Assembly: GCA_002794785.1 (NCBI GenBank)
Contig: NBBA01000001.1
Coordinates: 1,240,001 to 1,304,000 of the forward strand
From: Coniferiporia sulphurascens
Lineage: Eukaryota; Basidiomycota; Agaricomycetes; Hymenochaetales; Hymenochaetaceae
Direction of reading: 5' to 3'
Length of the DNA stretch: 64,000 nucleotides
Of the stretch, positions 1 to 12,965 are shown piece after piece. Both the position numbers and the translations under genes were made by a program. The notes below the pieces were generated by a model. That model was not told the DNA's origin, searched no databases, and saw only the letters and a list, made by a program, of their open reading frames with translations. Each line of letters starts with the position of its first letter. Position 1 is the stretch's first letter.

Positions 1-3000
1 GCCCGACACAGGATAGTCGGAAAAAGAACTATCAGTCATGCTGCGCAGGGCGAGGGTCCACCCTCGTCTCGTATGAGTCCAGATGCACCCATACATAGAA
101 TGGGTGCTCATAACGGGTCAAGTCTATAAGCGGGTTTGCGGTGCTGGCCGTTGTAATAGAATGGTGCTTGGCAATAAATGTGTCCTGGCGCGCGCGTGTA
201 GGGGCTTCAAAGGAGGACGTGTGTAACTTGCCTACTGCCGCGTGAAGATCGCGCTACGATCTGTTATACTTGTGATCATGATAAATTCTTTCATCTCCTG
301 AACAAAGACGAGGGAAGCACCTTTGGAACGCCGCTTCTGATGATCTAGAACGTGACACAACAATAATTCTCTGTACTTCCAAGAGGTGGCGAGCGAGTCA
401 GCCACTTGTTGTACATGTAATCACAGCCGAATCAGTTCTGATGGTAGCAGGTACGCACGAGGTCTTGGTTTCATAGACTTTCATCCAAGATGCGTCTGCA
501 TCCGAGTCGATGCGAGTACGTGGCTGGCACTGGTGGGACGATTGACGTGTGACCGAAAGTCACGTGAAGTACCCATACAAGGCCTCTGCGTCCCTAACGG
601 GAGAACCCCGCATTATTATATCACATTCCTGATTTCGCTATCATGGGCATCCATGTGTCCACGTTTCTTCCCCTATGAAACGTGATTTCAAGTTCGATCA
701 GCCCGCAACCAGGCCCTTTGCGGACCGTTTAACCCACCCTCTTCTCCACCCATAGAGTCACAGGACGGGTGGACATCACGAAAGCATGGTAGTGAATGCG
801 TACTCCCGGGCGCTTGTGTCCACAATCACACCCACATACGAACCGTGTGCTGTTCTCCGACTCTCCGACCCCCCGATCGCCCGCGCTCGGCACGGGGCGA
901 AGTTTGGGTCTGGCACTCACGCATCCCTGGTAGCGGGAAACTTTCGTCTCTCGATTGATCAAGCTTAGTCTCTCGAAACGCCCGGGCGCCCGCGTTAGGT
1001 TTCTTCCAGACGGCAGTTCTGCAGGGCTGTCGCTACTTGAGCGCTGCTCGTCCGGAGCCTGAGAGGTAATCCTAATTTTTTTTGTGGGGTTCCCGCATTC
1101 CTTAGCATCAAGCCTTGATGGAGAGTCGGAACTAGGTTGGGAAGCCCTGCGAGGCACCGCATGCACGCACGCACGCTTGTTGCATCCGTCCCTTTCGATT
1201 AGTTGTGTTGCCGTCACTCAAACAGCCTAGCATTTACTTTTTTGCATTGCATGCGTGTCGGCGAAAAACTAGAGCCCCCCCCTTCTCTTCCCCTCTTACC
1301 TTTCCAAGCCAGACACATAGGGCCGGTCGCCGCTAACCCCGCCCGCTTAGTCAAACTCAACAACAGAAAGGTGATGCGGCGGCAAAGAGTCGACGTCAAG
1401 GCCCAAGTCTGACTAGTCGTGTACAGCACAATTGGGAGGGGCTTAAGCGCGATCATGTCGGATGCTTGACTTGAAGGGAACGCCGTGTTCATTGGTGACG
1501 TCTAGCTGTGTTTCAAGGTTTCTTTTGCTACAGGTGCCTTCTCTTTGCAAGTATCCTTATCCCCACCTCCACCACCCGCTTGAAACAGAGAGATGGATGC
1601 TATGTAGTTTGGCATCATATTGGATAGCCGAGACGCTGAGGTTCCCGCGAGACAGCGTCCCCTGGACCGTCCTTGTACACGCATGAGATTCAGACCACTT
1701 GCCGTATCAATCAATACGTTGCGATATCGGGTGTATGTCCGTTGAACAGATCCCACAGTGCTTATTGATTTGGGGAAGTGCTGTATAAACGGGGCTTACG
1801 ACAGTAATACGACTTGCACGGGATTTCTCGAATGTCTTTGTCTGATTAACTCTGATCAAATTTTAAAAGTGGTGTGAGAAGGAACAGCGCTTTTCTTTTC
1901 TAGCGACAAGTTGGTTAGCCCATCCATTCAAAAATGTCTTTCGTACTTGTGGCAACCGGCTAATATTCGAGAAACTGCTGCCTTTCCATCCCAATTCAGT
2001 TTGTTCCTTGTGCAGTTTTTAAATTATACGTGGAATATAAATCAGCGGGCGTACATAATTCCGCTGATGCAAGCCTTTCCGGGGAAACACATTCCAACGC
2101 GAGCAGCCAATAGGCGCGCATATTATCTTTAGAGGTTACTTAGTGCAGTGCTTACGCTCCGGAACATTAAAAAAAACCAATTCCGAAAGCCTCCGCAAAT
2201 GCATGGCATTAGTTCTCCTCTTCTCATGACTCGGTACCCCCGGTATCAGAACCCCCTGCCGGGGCAAATGCACCCGTGCGCTGATACGAAACTCTATGTC
2301 CTGTATAGGTAAGTTTACAAATCTGTAGTTATAATGTCCGCCATGGCCATCGTATTCAAATCTATCTGATACTGTTTCGGAGATTTGCCCTTGCTAGTCA
2401 GAAGGGAAGGCTTTCTTTGTTTATTTTTATTTTTTGCCACCTTGCCGTCAGCAGGCAGTCCCTGCCCTGTCCCTGCCTTGCCCCGTTCAGATTCGGACTT
2501 GGTTCTCGCAGTGCATTCCAGTGTTGGCATCGTGCCTGTGATGCGCTGCCGAGCAATATCGCCGTCTCAATTCACTTGTGCGAGGGGGTTTATGTATAGC
2601 ATCGATTGTGATGAGGGAAGCGCAGTACGCATGTAAGCTCACAGTTCTATACTCAGCCTCCGCATTGATTATGTACGGGAAGGACCTATTCAAACGGCAA
2701 CCCCCCCTTCCACTGATTCAAGTTCCTTCTGGGGGAGGAACGCATGCTCTTTATGGGAAGGACCCGCACAGCCACTCTATACACGGTCACGTGGTCCAAT
2801 ATGGGAAAACCGCTTCGAAAGTTTGTTTGTTTACCCAATGCCAATGCCAGTGGGCCTTTGCACGAAACACTGATATCTGGTAAACACTTATTAGTGCTGA
2901 ACAACCTTGTTTTTTTCCAATGCACAACCGGTCCTAGCGCCGGCGGTCCTTTGTCTGTGTATCCTTCCGAGTTCAGTGTCACTGACCCCCATTCATTCAT

Positions 3001-5345
3001 TGCGAAGGTTTCATCGATCCGTGGCGTACCGAGACCCCTCGGTTGAACTGCTACTAAGCGTGTGTCCGTGGCGCCCTTTTTGCAAGTAGGCTAAACCGGA
3101 CGAACGCACGGTCCTATCACACAGTCATAAATGGATAGTGATAATTAGGGGGAGACACCCAACACGGCTAGTCAGTTGGCACCCTGCTGCTGTATTTTCG
3201 TGGCTGTTCATACAGTACATGCGCCTGGCCAAGCGGCGTGGGGTCGTGACTCGAGTATCGGTATGCTTATCGAATTGGAACCTTCTTTGTATACGAGTTT
3301 GGGGGCTTCTTTTTGCGTGCTTGGGTTGCTGGAATAGGGGCTAAACTTCGTTCGGACGAAGAAAGAGAAAGAGTGCGGGGCACGGACCTGACTTATCGCG
3401 GCTGGTAGTAGTGTTCCCGCATGCACTGGCATGAATTGGCCTGGTGGTGCTTCCATTCGGGCTCTTCGGATTCCATGAGCCTGTCTGCCTCTGCCCCGCC
3501 GAACCTGCGCCGAAGATCGGCGAGTTAAAACATTGATGGTCCTTCGCCTCCCCACAAGCGCACAAGAACGTTGAATCTATTCCATTCACGGCTCGGAACA
3601 CGCTGATCGCCCACTTTGACCCCCTCTAGATCTCTCTCTCGCGCGCGCGCACCAAACACGCCCGAACGATTTGAAAGGGGCTATTTCTGACGTTGTTCTA
3701 AGTTCTAACCATCAAACAGTAAAACTTCATCTGTCGTCGGTGGACGGTGCAACAGCGCACTTTGAAAGAGGAGTCAACCCTGATTTTGATTTCCTATCTT
3801 CTTACCGTGGGCACACGCCAGACGGCTTTTCATATTCATAGCCAGCCTTCTTGCGGATATCTTCAGCCCGCATTATGCACGTCCCGTCGGATCTCGGTGG
3901 GCCGGGTAAAGATGTTCTAGAGTAGCTGAGCGCAGCCTTGCTTAGCCTACCTCGAGTTTTGCATTGGGGGGTCTAAGATACACCCGGTGGCGGCGGCGTT
4001 ATTTAAAATATTTCAAATTCCGCCGCCCACTTTTCCTGCGTATTTCCGAGTCCGCGGTCCTTACTTACCAGAGCCCGCTTACGCTTGTGTCTGCTTGTTG
4101 CAAATGCCTCCTAATACATATATATATATTTCACCCCGAAATCAAGCCGCAATGTTTCAACGAAGCTCCTTTCGTACTCGCTAGGCCTACTTTTACCCCC
4201 GCACTCGCTCGCCTATCTCGCCTCGTACTTATTATGCACCGCAAATAGTACGACACCTTAGTCCGTTTTCAATACCAGTTACGCCCATAAACTCTGTATT
4301 TGGACGAAACGCTTCCACTTGTATCGTGGGCGGGCGGTGAAAAAAAAAAAGTAAGGTGCTTTGCAAACAGCCGCTAAAGACTCCGAGATGAAGCATCCGA
4401 ATTTGGACCCAACCTTCGTCTGGCAAGTAGCGCGCAGTGGCATGCATGGGTGGGTTCCCAGGACCCGTTCGGCTTCACTTGGCCTCCGGCTTGACGGGGG
4501 TAGGGCGGAAGCAGCATGAACTCTCTGGATACATGCAGGACCGGAGTGATCACGTTATGCATTCCGAGAGGTTCTTAGGCTTTTTGGCGTTCTCCGGGCT
4601 CGGAACAGGTCTGAGGCAAAGATACAGCCAGCGTGCTGAATAGTCCATCTTGTTTCGGCATAGAAGATCAAGGTACTTTATTGAGCTCCACAGATCCTGC
4701 GAGATCCGGTCGTAAGGTCAGCTTCGTATTCGCGGTCGTAGCTTCTCGGATGCAAAAAAAGAGATGTAAGGATGCACAGATGGTGGGTAAAGCTTGTCGT
4801 TGTTGTAATCAATACGAACAAGTCGATTCGACTGTGTAAAAAAGGGGTGGAGATAGGCGGGCCAATTTTATCAGCGGTAACTTTCACGCCGCAATGGTCT
4901 ATTTGGGAGATACGAGCGTTCGTTTCTCCAAATCGCGTTCAGAACTGTACCGACTACGAGCGCTATGAAAGTGTACTGCAGATATCAGTAGTCTTCCATT
5001 AATAAGGTCAACACGAAGTAAGGTTGGCATTCCGACCGGGAAATGCCACATTTGGCTGTGACCGAGTGTGACATTCCCGCCTCTGGGAGAGGCGCTCTGG
5101 CCCCCGTCATTGCCCACGTTCTGCACGCCCCTCACCACCGTCCTCGCCCTCGTCGATTGTCGCTCTGCCCCCGCCCGTCCCTCTCGTTTGACTCTTTGTC
5201 CTTCTGGTGCTGGGCCTCCGGTTTCACTTTCTCCTTCTTTGCCCTAAACATCTGTATTCTGGCCAAGGGCCACCGTCCTGTTCTGCTCGAGAATCGCCCC
5301 TCGATACCTGCTCGGCGCTGAGACTCGGTTTCTGGCGATCGTGCA
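1..5345. other. Gene-free left region
   Basis: No reading frame here shows a recognisable domain, a convincing exon chain or a start-to-stop gene; the open frames are short and change frame randomly. Visible local features are a CT run followed by a CG run near 3,630-3,650, a TA run near 4,118-4,128, and a C/T-rich stretch near 5,110-5,250 that is likely the promoter or 5' leader of the gene beginning at 5346. The rest may be old, decayed repeat sequence, but I see no terminal repeats or transposase remnants to prove it. Confidence 0.5.
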
Positions 5346-6768
5346 ATGACAATCCAATTTGGCTCCTTCAACGGCATATGTCAAACTGCGGCGCTCGTTA
5401 TTTGCCCACTCGTCCAATCGGACCAGGGCATTGAGCCGACATGTTACAGTCGCAATGTTGATCTGGGCGGTACACTCATTTTCCAGCCGTGTATGTCTTA
5501 TTCTTGTCTTTTTTTTCTCGCATCTTCCTCTCCTCCGAAAAATTTGCTAACTCTGTTACTGTTACAACACATTACAGCGACATGTTTCATCCATATCGTT
5601 GCCATCATCATGACCGCAATTATGATCTATCACGTTCGTAGTAAATATACAGCCGTCGGTGAGTTTTACTGTCCAACTTCTCGTCTGAATGGTCTTCGCG
5701 GAACAAGTGGCGGGAGGAATATGGATGCAGGGATTCGATTGCTGGTGCAGTTGTTTGGAACGAGGATCTCATCAAACAAAAAAGATCGTGATTCAGGTTA
5801 CTGATATCTATATTCAGGTCGAAAGGAGATTATCACTTTCTTCTACCTTTACGCAGTAATCGAGCTGCTTGCGATCTTCCTCGACTCCGGAATTATACCC
5901 ACTGCAAGTTCGGTATATCCAGTGCGTGCTATTTTTACATGAGGGTCCTGGAATGTTCTTGATGTTTACGACACATTTTAGTGGTTCGCAGCAGTTTACA
6001 CCGGGCTTATAGCAACAGCGTATTGTTGTTTGCTAATCAACGGGTTTGTCGGCTTCCAGTTTGCTGAGGATGGAACGCCACTGTCTCTTTGGGTGAGTAG
6101 TCTAGCCCAAGGTTTATTCGCATTAATTAAATCTACTGCATCATTAGCTACTCCGTATTTCTTGTCTTGTGGTCTTCGGTGTCACCTTCTTTGTCGCCAT
6201 TGCAACCTTCAAGCAATTCGCGGGCTTCAAGTTCACCAACCCCATTGGCCTTTGGATCGTGTACATTCTTTGGCCGCTAATATGCACGGTTGTCTATGTG
6301 GTTTTACAGCTCGTGCTTGTCTTCCGCACTCTTGAGGATCGATGGCCAATTGGCGATATCGTCTTTGGCACGGCTTTCTTCGTTGTTGCCCAGGTGGTAC
6401 TCTTCGCATTTTCAGTAACGATATGCGACGCTGTGGATCACTACATCGACGGCCTTTTCTTTTTCGCTCTGTGTATGCTGCTGAGCGTGATGATGGTATA
6501 CAAATACTGGGACTCGATCACTAAGGAGGATCTCGAGTTCTCCGTCGGCAGCAAGGCGACTGTGTGGGAAGTAAAAGACCCGCTCCTCGTGGGGGCGCCT
6601 GGAACGGACTACTCGGAGGAGGATGCAAGTAGCTATTTCCCCGGTGGCGCGGGTGCTCCTGCGAGCCTTGTTGGCGGAGTAAATGGGCAACAATGGTATG
6701 GCGGACGCGGACTTGCAGGTAGTCAGGTTGGAGGACGGGGATACCCACCGTCTTCAGAGAGATATTGA
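5346..6768 (+). CDS. CHS7: Chitin synthase export chaperone (Chs7-like)
   Basis: Five exons join in frame: 5346-5490, 5578-5658, 5818-5921, 5982-6092 and 6148-6768, giving about 353 residues, the usual length for this family. The protein begins with the family's FGSF..IC...L.ICPLV pattern, then [16 protein letters not shown], then a membrane segment leading to [16 protein letters not shown], all hallmark Chs7 stretches. Six or seven hydrophobic segments follow, and the tail is Gly/Ser-rich and hydrophilic. Chs7 proteins sit in the ER membrane and help chitin synthase 3-type enzymes fold and leave the ER, so this gene should support cell-wall chitin. Every splice site keeps the frame, so the gene appears intact. 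It runs in the same direction as MED21 downstream, about 640 bp apart. Confidence 0.93.
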
Positions 6769-7410
6769 GAGGTGGAGAGGTGGTGTCGGACTGTGGTTCA
6801 AGTGGCTTTATCGGATGGTGATTTTTTTTCTCCTATTCTCTCATCGCATTTCTTTTTATATTTTCCATCCACTCATTCATTATAGCCTCACTTTTATTGT
6901 GGACTTGAATCTAATTGCAAGTACATTGCATTGTCCTCGGCTGTACACGATACGAATCAGCCTTTTTTTCGGCTGCCATCTTGGAATTTGTATATCGGAT
7001 ATGCAGTATGATGTGTGAATGGAATGACACGTTGGACGTTGTCTGTATATGAAAGAGCCGCCCAAAGACAGTTACCAGCCCCGCTTCCTTTGAGGTTTTG
7101 GACAAGAGCGTCTTTTACTCCACCCATGTAATAAGTTTCTCGATTTAACAGGCAGAGCGAACCCTTGCAAGGTCTGCACGACGTCCACAGCATTGCACGA
7201 CTGAGAACGTCCCCTGTATGACGATGTTTTAATCGTTTAATTTTCAAAGTCTGCGGGCGCTTACAGTATATGCAACGACCGAAAGCGGTAAGCAAATCGT
7301 TGACTGGGTGTATGCCGTCCGTCACACTGCAGCGCTCAACGCTCTTGAGTCTTAACCATCGACCTCCCCTCCGTGCTCTCCTGCTCCGCTGACTGCGAAG
7401 CAGCGTGGCA

Positions 7411-8195
7411 ATGCTACAGGAACTGTCGCATATGGACCGCATAACCCAGCTGCAAAATGAAATCGAACAAGTCTGTGTTTGTTTTTCGCACTCTGGTGTC
7501 GAGGTTCTTGAGTTGAAACGAGCTTCGGCGCTGACGATTTATGTTTTTTTGTTCGGTTTCGCGTTTTGCTTTTTGCATTATGCTTTTTGAACGGCCCACG
7601 ACGATAGCTGTTGACTATCATGTCTGCGAGTATCACGTATTTGTGCGCGAAGACGAACTTCCAGCAGGTCAGTGCGGCGATCCCGGTCACGAAACAGCGC
7701 AACCCGGACAAGGTCGACCCGCCGGACGTGTTCGAGGGTATGTGCGCGTCTCGCTGTTATACTCACTCTCATCTTCATTTCGGCCTGTACTGGATGTTGT
7801 GTTGCTTCACGGATATTGTGGTCCCTAGCAAATAAGAAAGAGCTAGTCGACGACCTCGTGGCCAAGGCGAAACAGATCGAAGTGCTCATTCGGTCATTGC
7901 CCACCCCAGAGTCCGAAGAGACTCAGGTCCGTCTGTGCCCGGCTGATTTCTTCTCCCCGGGTCTTATGAAACTCTGCAGGCTTTGAGGCTTCAGAAGCTC
8001 GAGGAGGAGATGCAACAGGCAAACGAGGAGTACGCTGCAGCTTTGAATAGAGCTAGTGAGTGTTTGCTCTGTGTGAAACCATGCATATTTTGACACATCG
8101 GACGTGACGTCCTAGAGGACTTGCATGCTCAAGTATCTGATGTACTGCGTGAGATGCTGAATGAGTCTGTGGTGCCGAAAAACACGCCCAGTTGA
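7411..8195 (+). CDS. MED21: Mediator complex subunit 21
   Basis: Five exons (7411-7470, 7608-7737, 7829-7926, 7980-8055, 8116-8195) encode about 147 residues. The start reads MLQELSHMDRITQLQNEIEQ, continuing as LLTIMSASITYLCAKTNF, then PVTKQRNPDKVDPPDVFEANKKELVDDL and AKQIEVLIRSLPTPESEE, a clear Med21/Srb7 pattern. The C-terminal half is a heptad-rich coiled coil. Med21 pairs with Med7 in the middle module of Mediator, which links transcription factors to RNA polymerase II. I chose the ATG at 7411 because it gives the conserved start; a GTG six bases upstream is not needed. The gene ends 156 bp before the end of the convergent cullin gene. The last acceptor (8115/8116) is the least certain junction. 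Confidence 0.93.
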
Positions 8196-8351
8196 CGCGC
8201 AATTCCATCTGCTTCTCTATATCATCGTTTCTGTGTCCGGAACATTCATTTGTAGTTCTACCTACGCATCTGCACATATGTATTTAATACAAGTATCTAC
8301 TACTACTGTAAAGCAATTTCACATCACACTACTATACACGCCAATCCGTCC

Positions 8352-11219
8352 TCACGCAACGTACACGTACAAGTTCTGCTCCTCCTCGTCCCGGCGAATG
8401 TACTCCTGTTCGATGAGCGAGTCAAAGCGGCTTTTGATCATCGCGACCTCGGGTAGGAAGTGCGCCTTCATCGCGTCGATCGTTGCAGCGATGAGCGCCT
8501 GGTGTCCGAGTGTTTTCTTTGCTTTCATGATACGCACGATTGCGGCATCCAGGAAGCTCTTCCTGTCGCTCTCGATCGCGCCCTGTGTCTTTTTCGTCTC
8601 TTCGGGCTAGAAAGCGACGTGCTTAGACTGGTTCCCTTGGAGAATATACTTGGGAGACTCACCGTCTCCTTCGCTTGGATGGAGTTGATGTATACGCGCG
8701 CCCGTGGATCTGTGAAGTCTGCGTTGAAGTAGAAGACATCACCATCGTTTACGTCGCGTCCTGCCGGCCGCTTTTTCAGCACTTTCTTGTTTGCGCATGC
8801 AAGTGACTGTAGTGTGCGTCGCAGCTCCGCGTCATCTATAATGAACGTATTTGTAAATTCTCTCAAACTCAACCGGGAGGGGGGACTCAAGAAGTCACTA
8901 CTTACCCATCCGTGTCTGCTCCTTGATATCTGGGAACGGTATTTCATCCTGGTCGTTGAAAAGTAGTAGCACGAGCGCCTGATGCAGGCTGACCATGAGC
9001 TCCTTCTCGCCAGCTTTGAAGCGCGCACGCAGGTGCGCCGTCCCAAGCGCGTGATCAAAATCAAGCTTGCGGCCTTGATGCTTGTTTTTATAGTACGCCG
9101 CGAACTTGCTCAAGTCCGCCTGCATCGTGGGTGGTAGGAGCGCTTCCTCGCGTTGGCGTGCGGAGAACGGCCAGAACGAGCGTTGCAGGACCATCACGGA
9201 GAGGCTCTGCGCGCTCCCGCGTCCGATGTCGCGCTCGTGGAACTCGTGCAGCATATCGCGAGACAGCGCAAGGTCCCGGAACATGTTGTCGCCCATGCTG
9301 AACTCCGGGTCGTAGTGGTCCTTGAGTTTCTTGAGCACCGACCGCTCAAAGTCGTCCGACGCGCTACGTTGCAGAAGCAGACGCTTTGCGAGTGCGCGGT
9401 GGTAGAACGTTCTGAACACGTCCTTATCTGATAAATAAATTGGGATGAGATGGTCGTATGCACTGGGATGAGCTAGACGAGCCTACCTTGCGTGAAACGA
9501 TACAAAGCGAGTACTGCGTCGAGCTTCTGAGCAAATTCCTCGTCCGTAGCCTCTCTTTGACCGCGGCGCATCTCGCGATCAAGGTATTTTGCAATCATCT
9601 CCGCAGGCGTGTTCCTACGTGCACGGAAGCCCGACGCGAATGCGTCCGTCGCAGCATGCCCGAACTGCTTGTTCGGGACGCGCGGGGAAACACCCGCCGG
9701 CGTGTCCGCAAACGCAGCGGGGAGTACCGCGTCGATGAAGGTCTTGAAATCGAGGAGGCGGTCGACCATCTCCTCATCGCGAGCCTTATCGTGCACGATG
9801 CTGGCGACCCGGTTGTGCACGTGCGCCTTGAACGCGTCGCACAGAAGCTGAAGGCCCTCTACGCGTGCGAAGAGCTTGTACATGCGCTCAAGGCCTGCTG
9901 TGTTCCTGTCGTCCACTGCAGAGACAACGCCGAGGCTGAGCCACTTCAGTCTGTCTTCCAGCAGCGCCTTCTCCATGGTCCTGTGTATTTCGGCCCAATC
10001 GGCCTCGAAGCGGCCTAGGATCTCGCGCGAACGCACTTCCTCCTCGGTAAAACGCTCGTCACAGCTGATAAGGAATGCCCCCGGCTCGTCTTTGAGTGTA
10101 CCTGCAAGCCTCTCCGACTCGGCCGTGTAGAAGGAGCGTGTTTCGTCAACATATGGCTTCAGGAAATACTCTCCGAAGAGCGAGTAATCGCTAAGTATGC
10201 CAACCAAAGTGATGATGGTCTGGCGTCGTGGGTGTGCAGTCCTTCACGTACATATTTAATGAATGAGCAGAGGTATTAGTGTTTTGCCGTAAGATGCTTC
10301 ACCTCTCAAGACGCTCCCAGGTCGCCCATTCCTTTACTGCCTCGACCACTCGAAATGAAACCAGCGCATATTGGAATACATGCGCTTTGTATAGTTGCAT
10401 GGCCAGTTGCCTGCCGTCTCGTGTTCAATCTTCGTGTACGCGACATGTACAGGCAGCTTACCGAACAGAAAGCATATCAGGCTTCCGCGGAACAAAGACG
10501 CGATCGAGATAGGTTAGAAGCGTTTCAAGTAGTCGTACACATCCATCAAACCAGGTCGTTGCATCGACGAGTTCTACGAGCCAATCCATGCTTTTCGAGT
10601 CGGTCGGCGATGCCAACCGCTTCGTTACCTTTGCAGCTGCCTCCTTGAGTTCGAACAGAAGTTTGTCGTAGACCCACTGCCCCTTTCCGGAGATGAGAAC
10701 AATAGTACGAGTCGCTTGAAATACATTCTCGTATATGAAACTAGTGGACTTGGGGTCTGGTGACATGTCTGGTTGAGGCTGCACCAGGACAGCATGCATT
10801 GCCCTATGCACAACAGGTAACAGAGTATCGAGATAAGGCTCTGACATATCATCTTCTGCAGGACGATTCTGAGCATGAGTTCGAGTGTAAAGGCCCTACC
10901 CAGTAGTGGACGCACCAGGCGGGTCGTCGATAGTGAGTCTCCATACGCCGTCCGACGGAGCGTCAACAGGATCCGTGGCAATCTCCTTCTCCTTGCCTTT
11001 TCCCTTGTCCCTCGACCGGCCGATCGAGTGGTCCGAATCGCCCTCTAGTCTCGCCGTCTTCCGTGGCGGGCTGCCGGCGCTCGCGGGCACTGGGGTTGCA
11101 TCCGTATATGCGGCGGATGGTAAGGACAGTCTCGAAGTATACTTGGAGAGACCCTTGGAGTTTGAGGGAAAGTTGAGTAGGTTGACTATATCCAGCATCG
11201 GTGGTTTCGCCGTCGACAT
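8352..11219 (-). CDS. CUL4: Cullin-4 scaffold of CRL4 ubiquitin ligase
   Basis: Seven exons on the minus strand (11219-10916, 10855-10462, 10410-10303, 10241-9487, 9427-8906, 8835-8663, 8606-8352) join into about 836 residues. The first ~100 residues are low-complexity and basic with an NLS-like GKGKEKE, typical of Cul4 rather than Cul1 or Cul3. Cullin repeats follow (for example TYLDRVFV and YSLFGEYFLKPYVDETRSFY). The cullin homology part has FYHRALAKRLLL. The C-terminal winged helix carries the neddylation context VRIMKAKKTL and ends LIEQEYIRRDE...YVYVA. Cul4 binds Ddb1 at its N-terminal side and Rbx1 at its C-terminal side and acts in DNA repair, replication and chromatin control. The intron between exons 3 and 4 uses a GAAG acceptor, chosen because it alone restores the frame. 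Confidence 0.92.
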
Positions 11220-12299
11220 CGTCGAGGTTGTCGTCGAACGGACAAGTAATGTGTCGATTTACACCGACGGCCGGGAGTCTCACGGCTGATGACGCGCTCC
11301 GGCGGCGTCGCGTCGATTCGGCTTCGCTTTTTACCAGCTTGTTTTACCCAACTCACACTGCTTCATTCATCCTCGAATACTTGAAATAAATGGGTTTGAT
11401 ATGGGAAATCAATACTGTCTCTCCAGTTGGCTGCACTATAGGCGCACTACAGCTGGAGGAATTTAACTTTTTGACCGATCTGAATGTATGACAGCCAAAA
11501 CGGCTCAGTCCGGGTCACCCCTAGCGTTCTTTGGAAATCTGGTTGCCCATCTACATCCTTGGGAACTGAGTTCGCCTTTCGACAAAGTACTTGCCAGAAA
11601 CAAGCAGAATTCTCGTAAATCTTCACCGGGGGTATATCGAGGATGGCTTCATTTTCGGGTTACGATGAAGTCGACCTGTTCGGTAAGGATTGTACCGTAT
11701 GAAAATGCGGCAAGCCAACGAAGATGAGCTGTCGGTGTCTGTCCGTCATCAAGGGTACATCGCGTTTACCGGTGCAAGGGGCAAGAAAAACACAGCACAC
11801 TGTCACTTCGCGTAGACCATTTCGTCCAAACTCTGATCCAGACGATTATTGAGTACTACACATTGTCACGAGCGAACTGAAGCTGACTCTCGTGATTTGT
11901 TATGTGGAAAGGCTCTGGCGTATCACATATCTCGGGAGCTCAAAAAGCGCTCGGGATTACCATTGGGCTCGGGTTGAAATGATATTTGCCTTCGGTTTCT
12001 TAATGCTTGAAGTCGCACTGTACGCGTTCAGTCTGGGGGGAGATTAAATCCGTAAATGCTGAAGAGGATGTTTCGTGGCAAAAGTCTAAACCTCTGCGAC
12101 ACAGGTCTAGACGGGGACAATGACTAATATCACATTCGTAAAGACGTCAGTATATCTAATCGAGGGAAATACTGTCTCAATTCGATTACTGGGCCAAAGA
12201 ATTACGGAGGAACCAATTATCCCAGCCCATTCGGCGCTTGCCTACCAGTCCCCTCTACAGTTGTCTGTTCGGTAACTGAACCTAACGAAATTTTGACTC
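11220..12299. other. Intergenic DNA upstream of CUL4
   Basis: The first ~100 bp should hold the CUL4 promoter (minus strand). Beyond it I see no gene, no clear repeat and no RNA gene. The short open frame near 11488-11727 has no recognisable content. Confidence 0.4.
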
Positions 12300-12965
12300 T
12301 ATACGTTGGCCTAACGAGAGACGTCTAACGACCTCCTTCAGTCCTCCCGTCATCAATTCCTTTTCCTTAGATTTCGCCATTTTCACGTTCGGCACCGATG
12401 TCTGGTTGCACCTTAAGGCAGGAACGCTCACTCTTTTCATCCTGGCGACCAAACCGGCCTGATATACTGTATAATGAGTAACTCCCACGAATGATGCCAA
12501 AATACAACTCCTTTTGCCGGAACCGATCACGGTGGTCTTAAAAAACAATCAGAACAAGTGGTGGGTGTAAGTTCTCTGTGCCGAGAACACGGCTGAATAA
12601 TCCCAGACTTTGTCTCGAACGAGAGAGGTGCCATCCTGTCGTGTCGTGGATGACATGAGCGGGTTTATTCGATGATTTCGGGATATAAGTCAAAAAGAGT
12701 TGTTCTTCGGGAAGAATCCCTTCTGTCAATACCACAGAACGCGAAACCTTTCTCCCCAACTGCAAATACTAGTCCATTCTTCGGATTGGTGAGCCGTTCG
12801 ACTGAAATAGGAAAAACTCCGCTTACTTTTCTCTTTTATGCACACGCTTATAAGAATTCCTAGCATGAAATGATTGTCCAGTCTTCGTTGAAGAGAATTT
12901 ACTATTCTTTGAGATAATATACTGGGAGAAGTCCGACCTGCCACATTCCCCGCGCACGTCACGGT
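12300..12965 (-). pseudogene. Decayed DUF6533-family membrane protein fragment
   Basis: Several blocks on the minus strand match the intact DUF6533 gene at 19035-20699 in the same order. The stretch around 12725-12870 parallels 19545-19690: both read, on the plus strand, as related words such as CACAGAACGCGAAACCTTTC versus CGCAGAATACGAAGCCTTCT, and both carry CCTAGCATGAAA. The stretch near 12930-12960 parallels 19975-19997 (ACCTGCCACATTCCCCGC versus ACCTGCCATATTTCCCGC). A weaker block at 12590-12620 resembles the exon with the GGTAGCTCCCTTCTC acceptor. Between these blocks about 200 bp of exon and intron are missing, and no frame stays open, so this looks like a copy that lost internal segments and decayed. 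The limits are approximate, and the C-terminal part (12300-12540) is only weakly similar. Confidence 0.5.

Noticed and set aside
729..1217. A 162-codon minus-strand open frame
   Set aside because: Low-complexity, no domain, no splice chain and overlapping short frames on the other strand; looks like chance.
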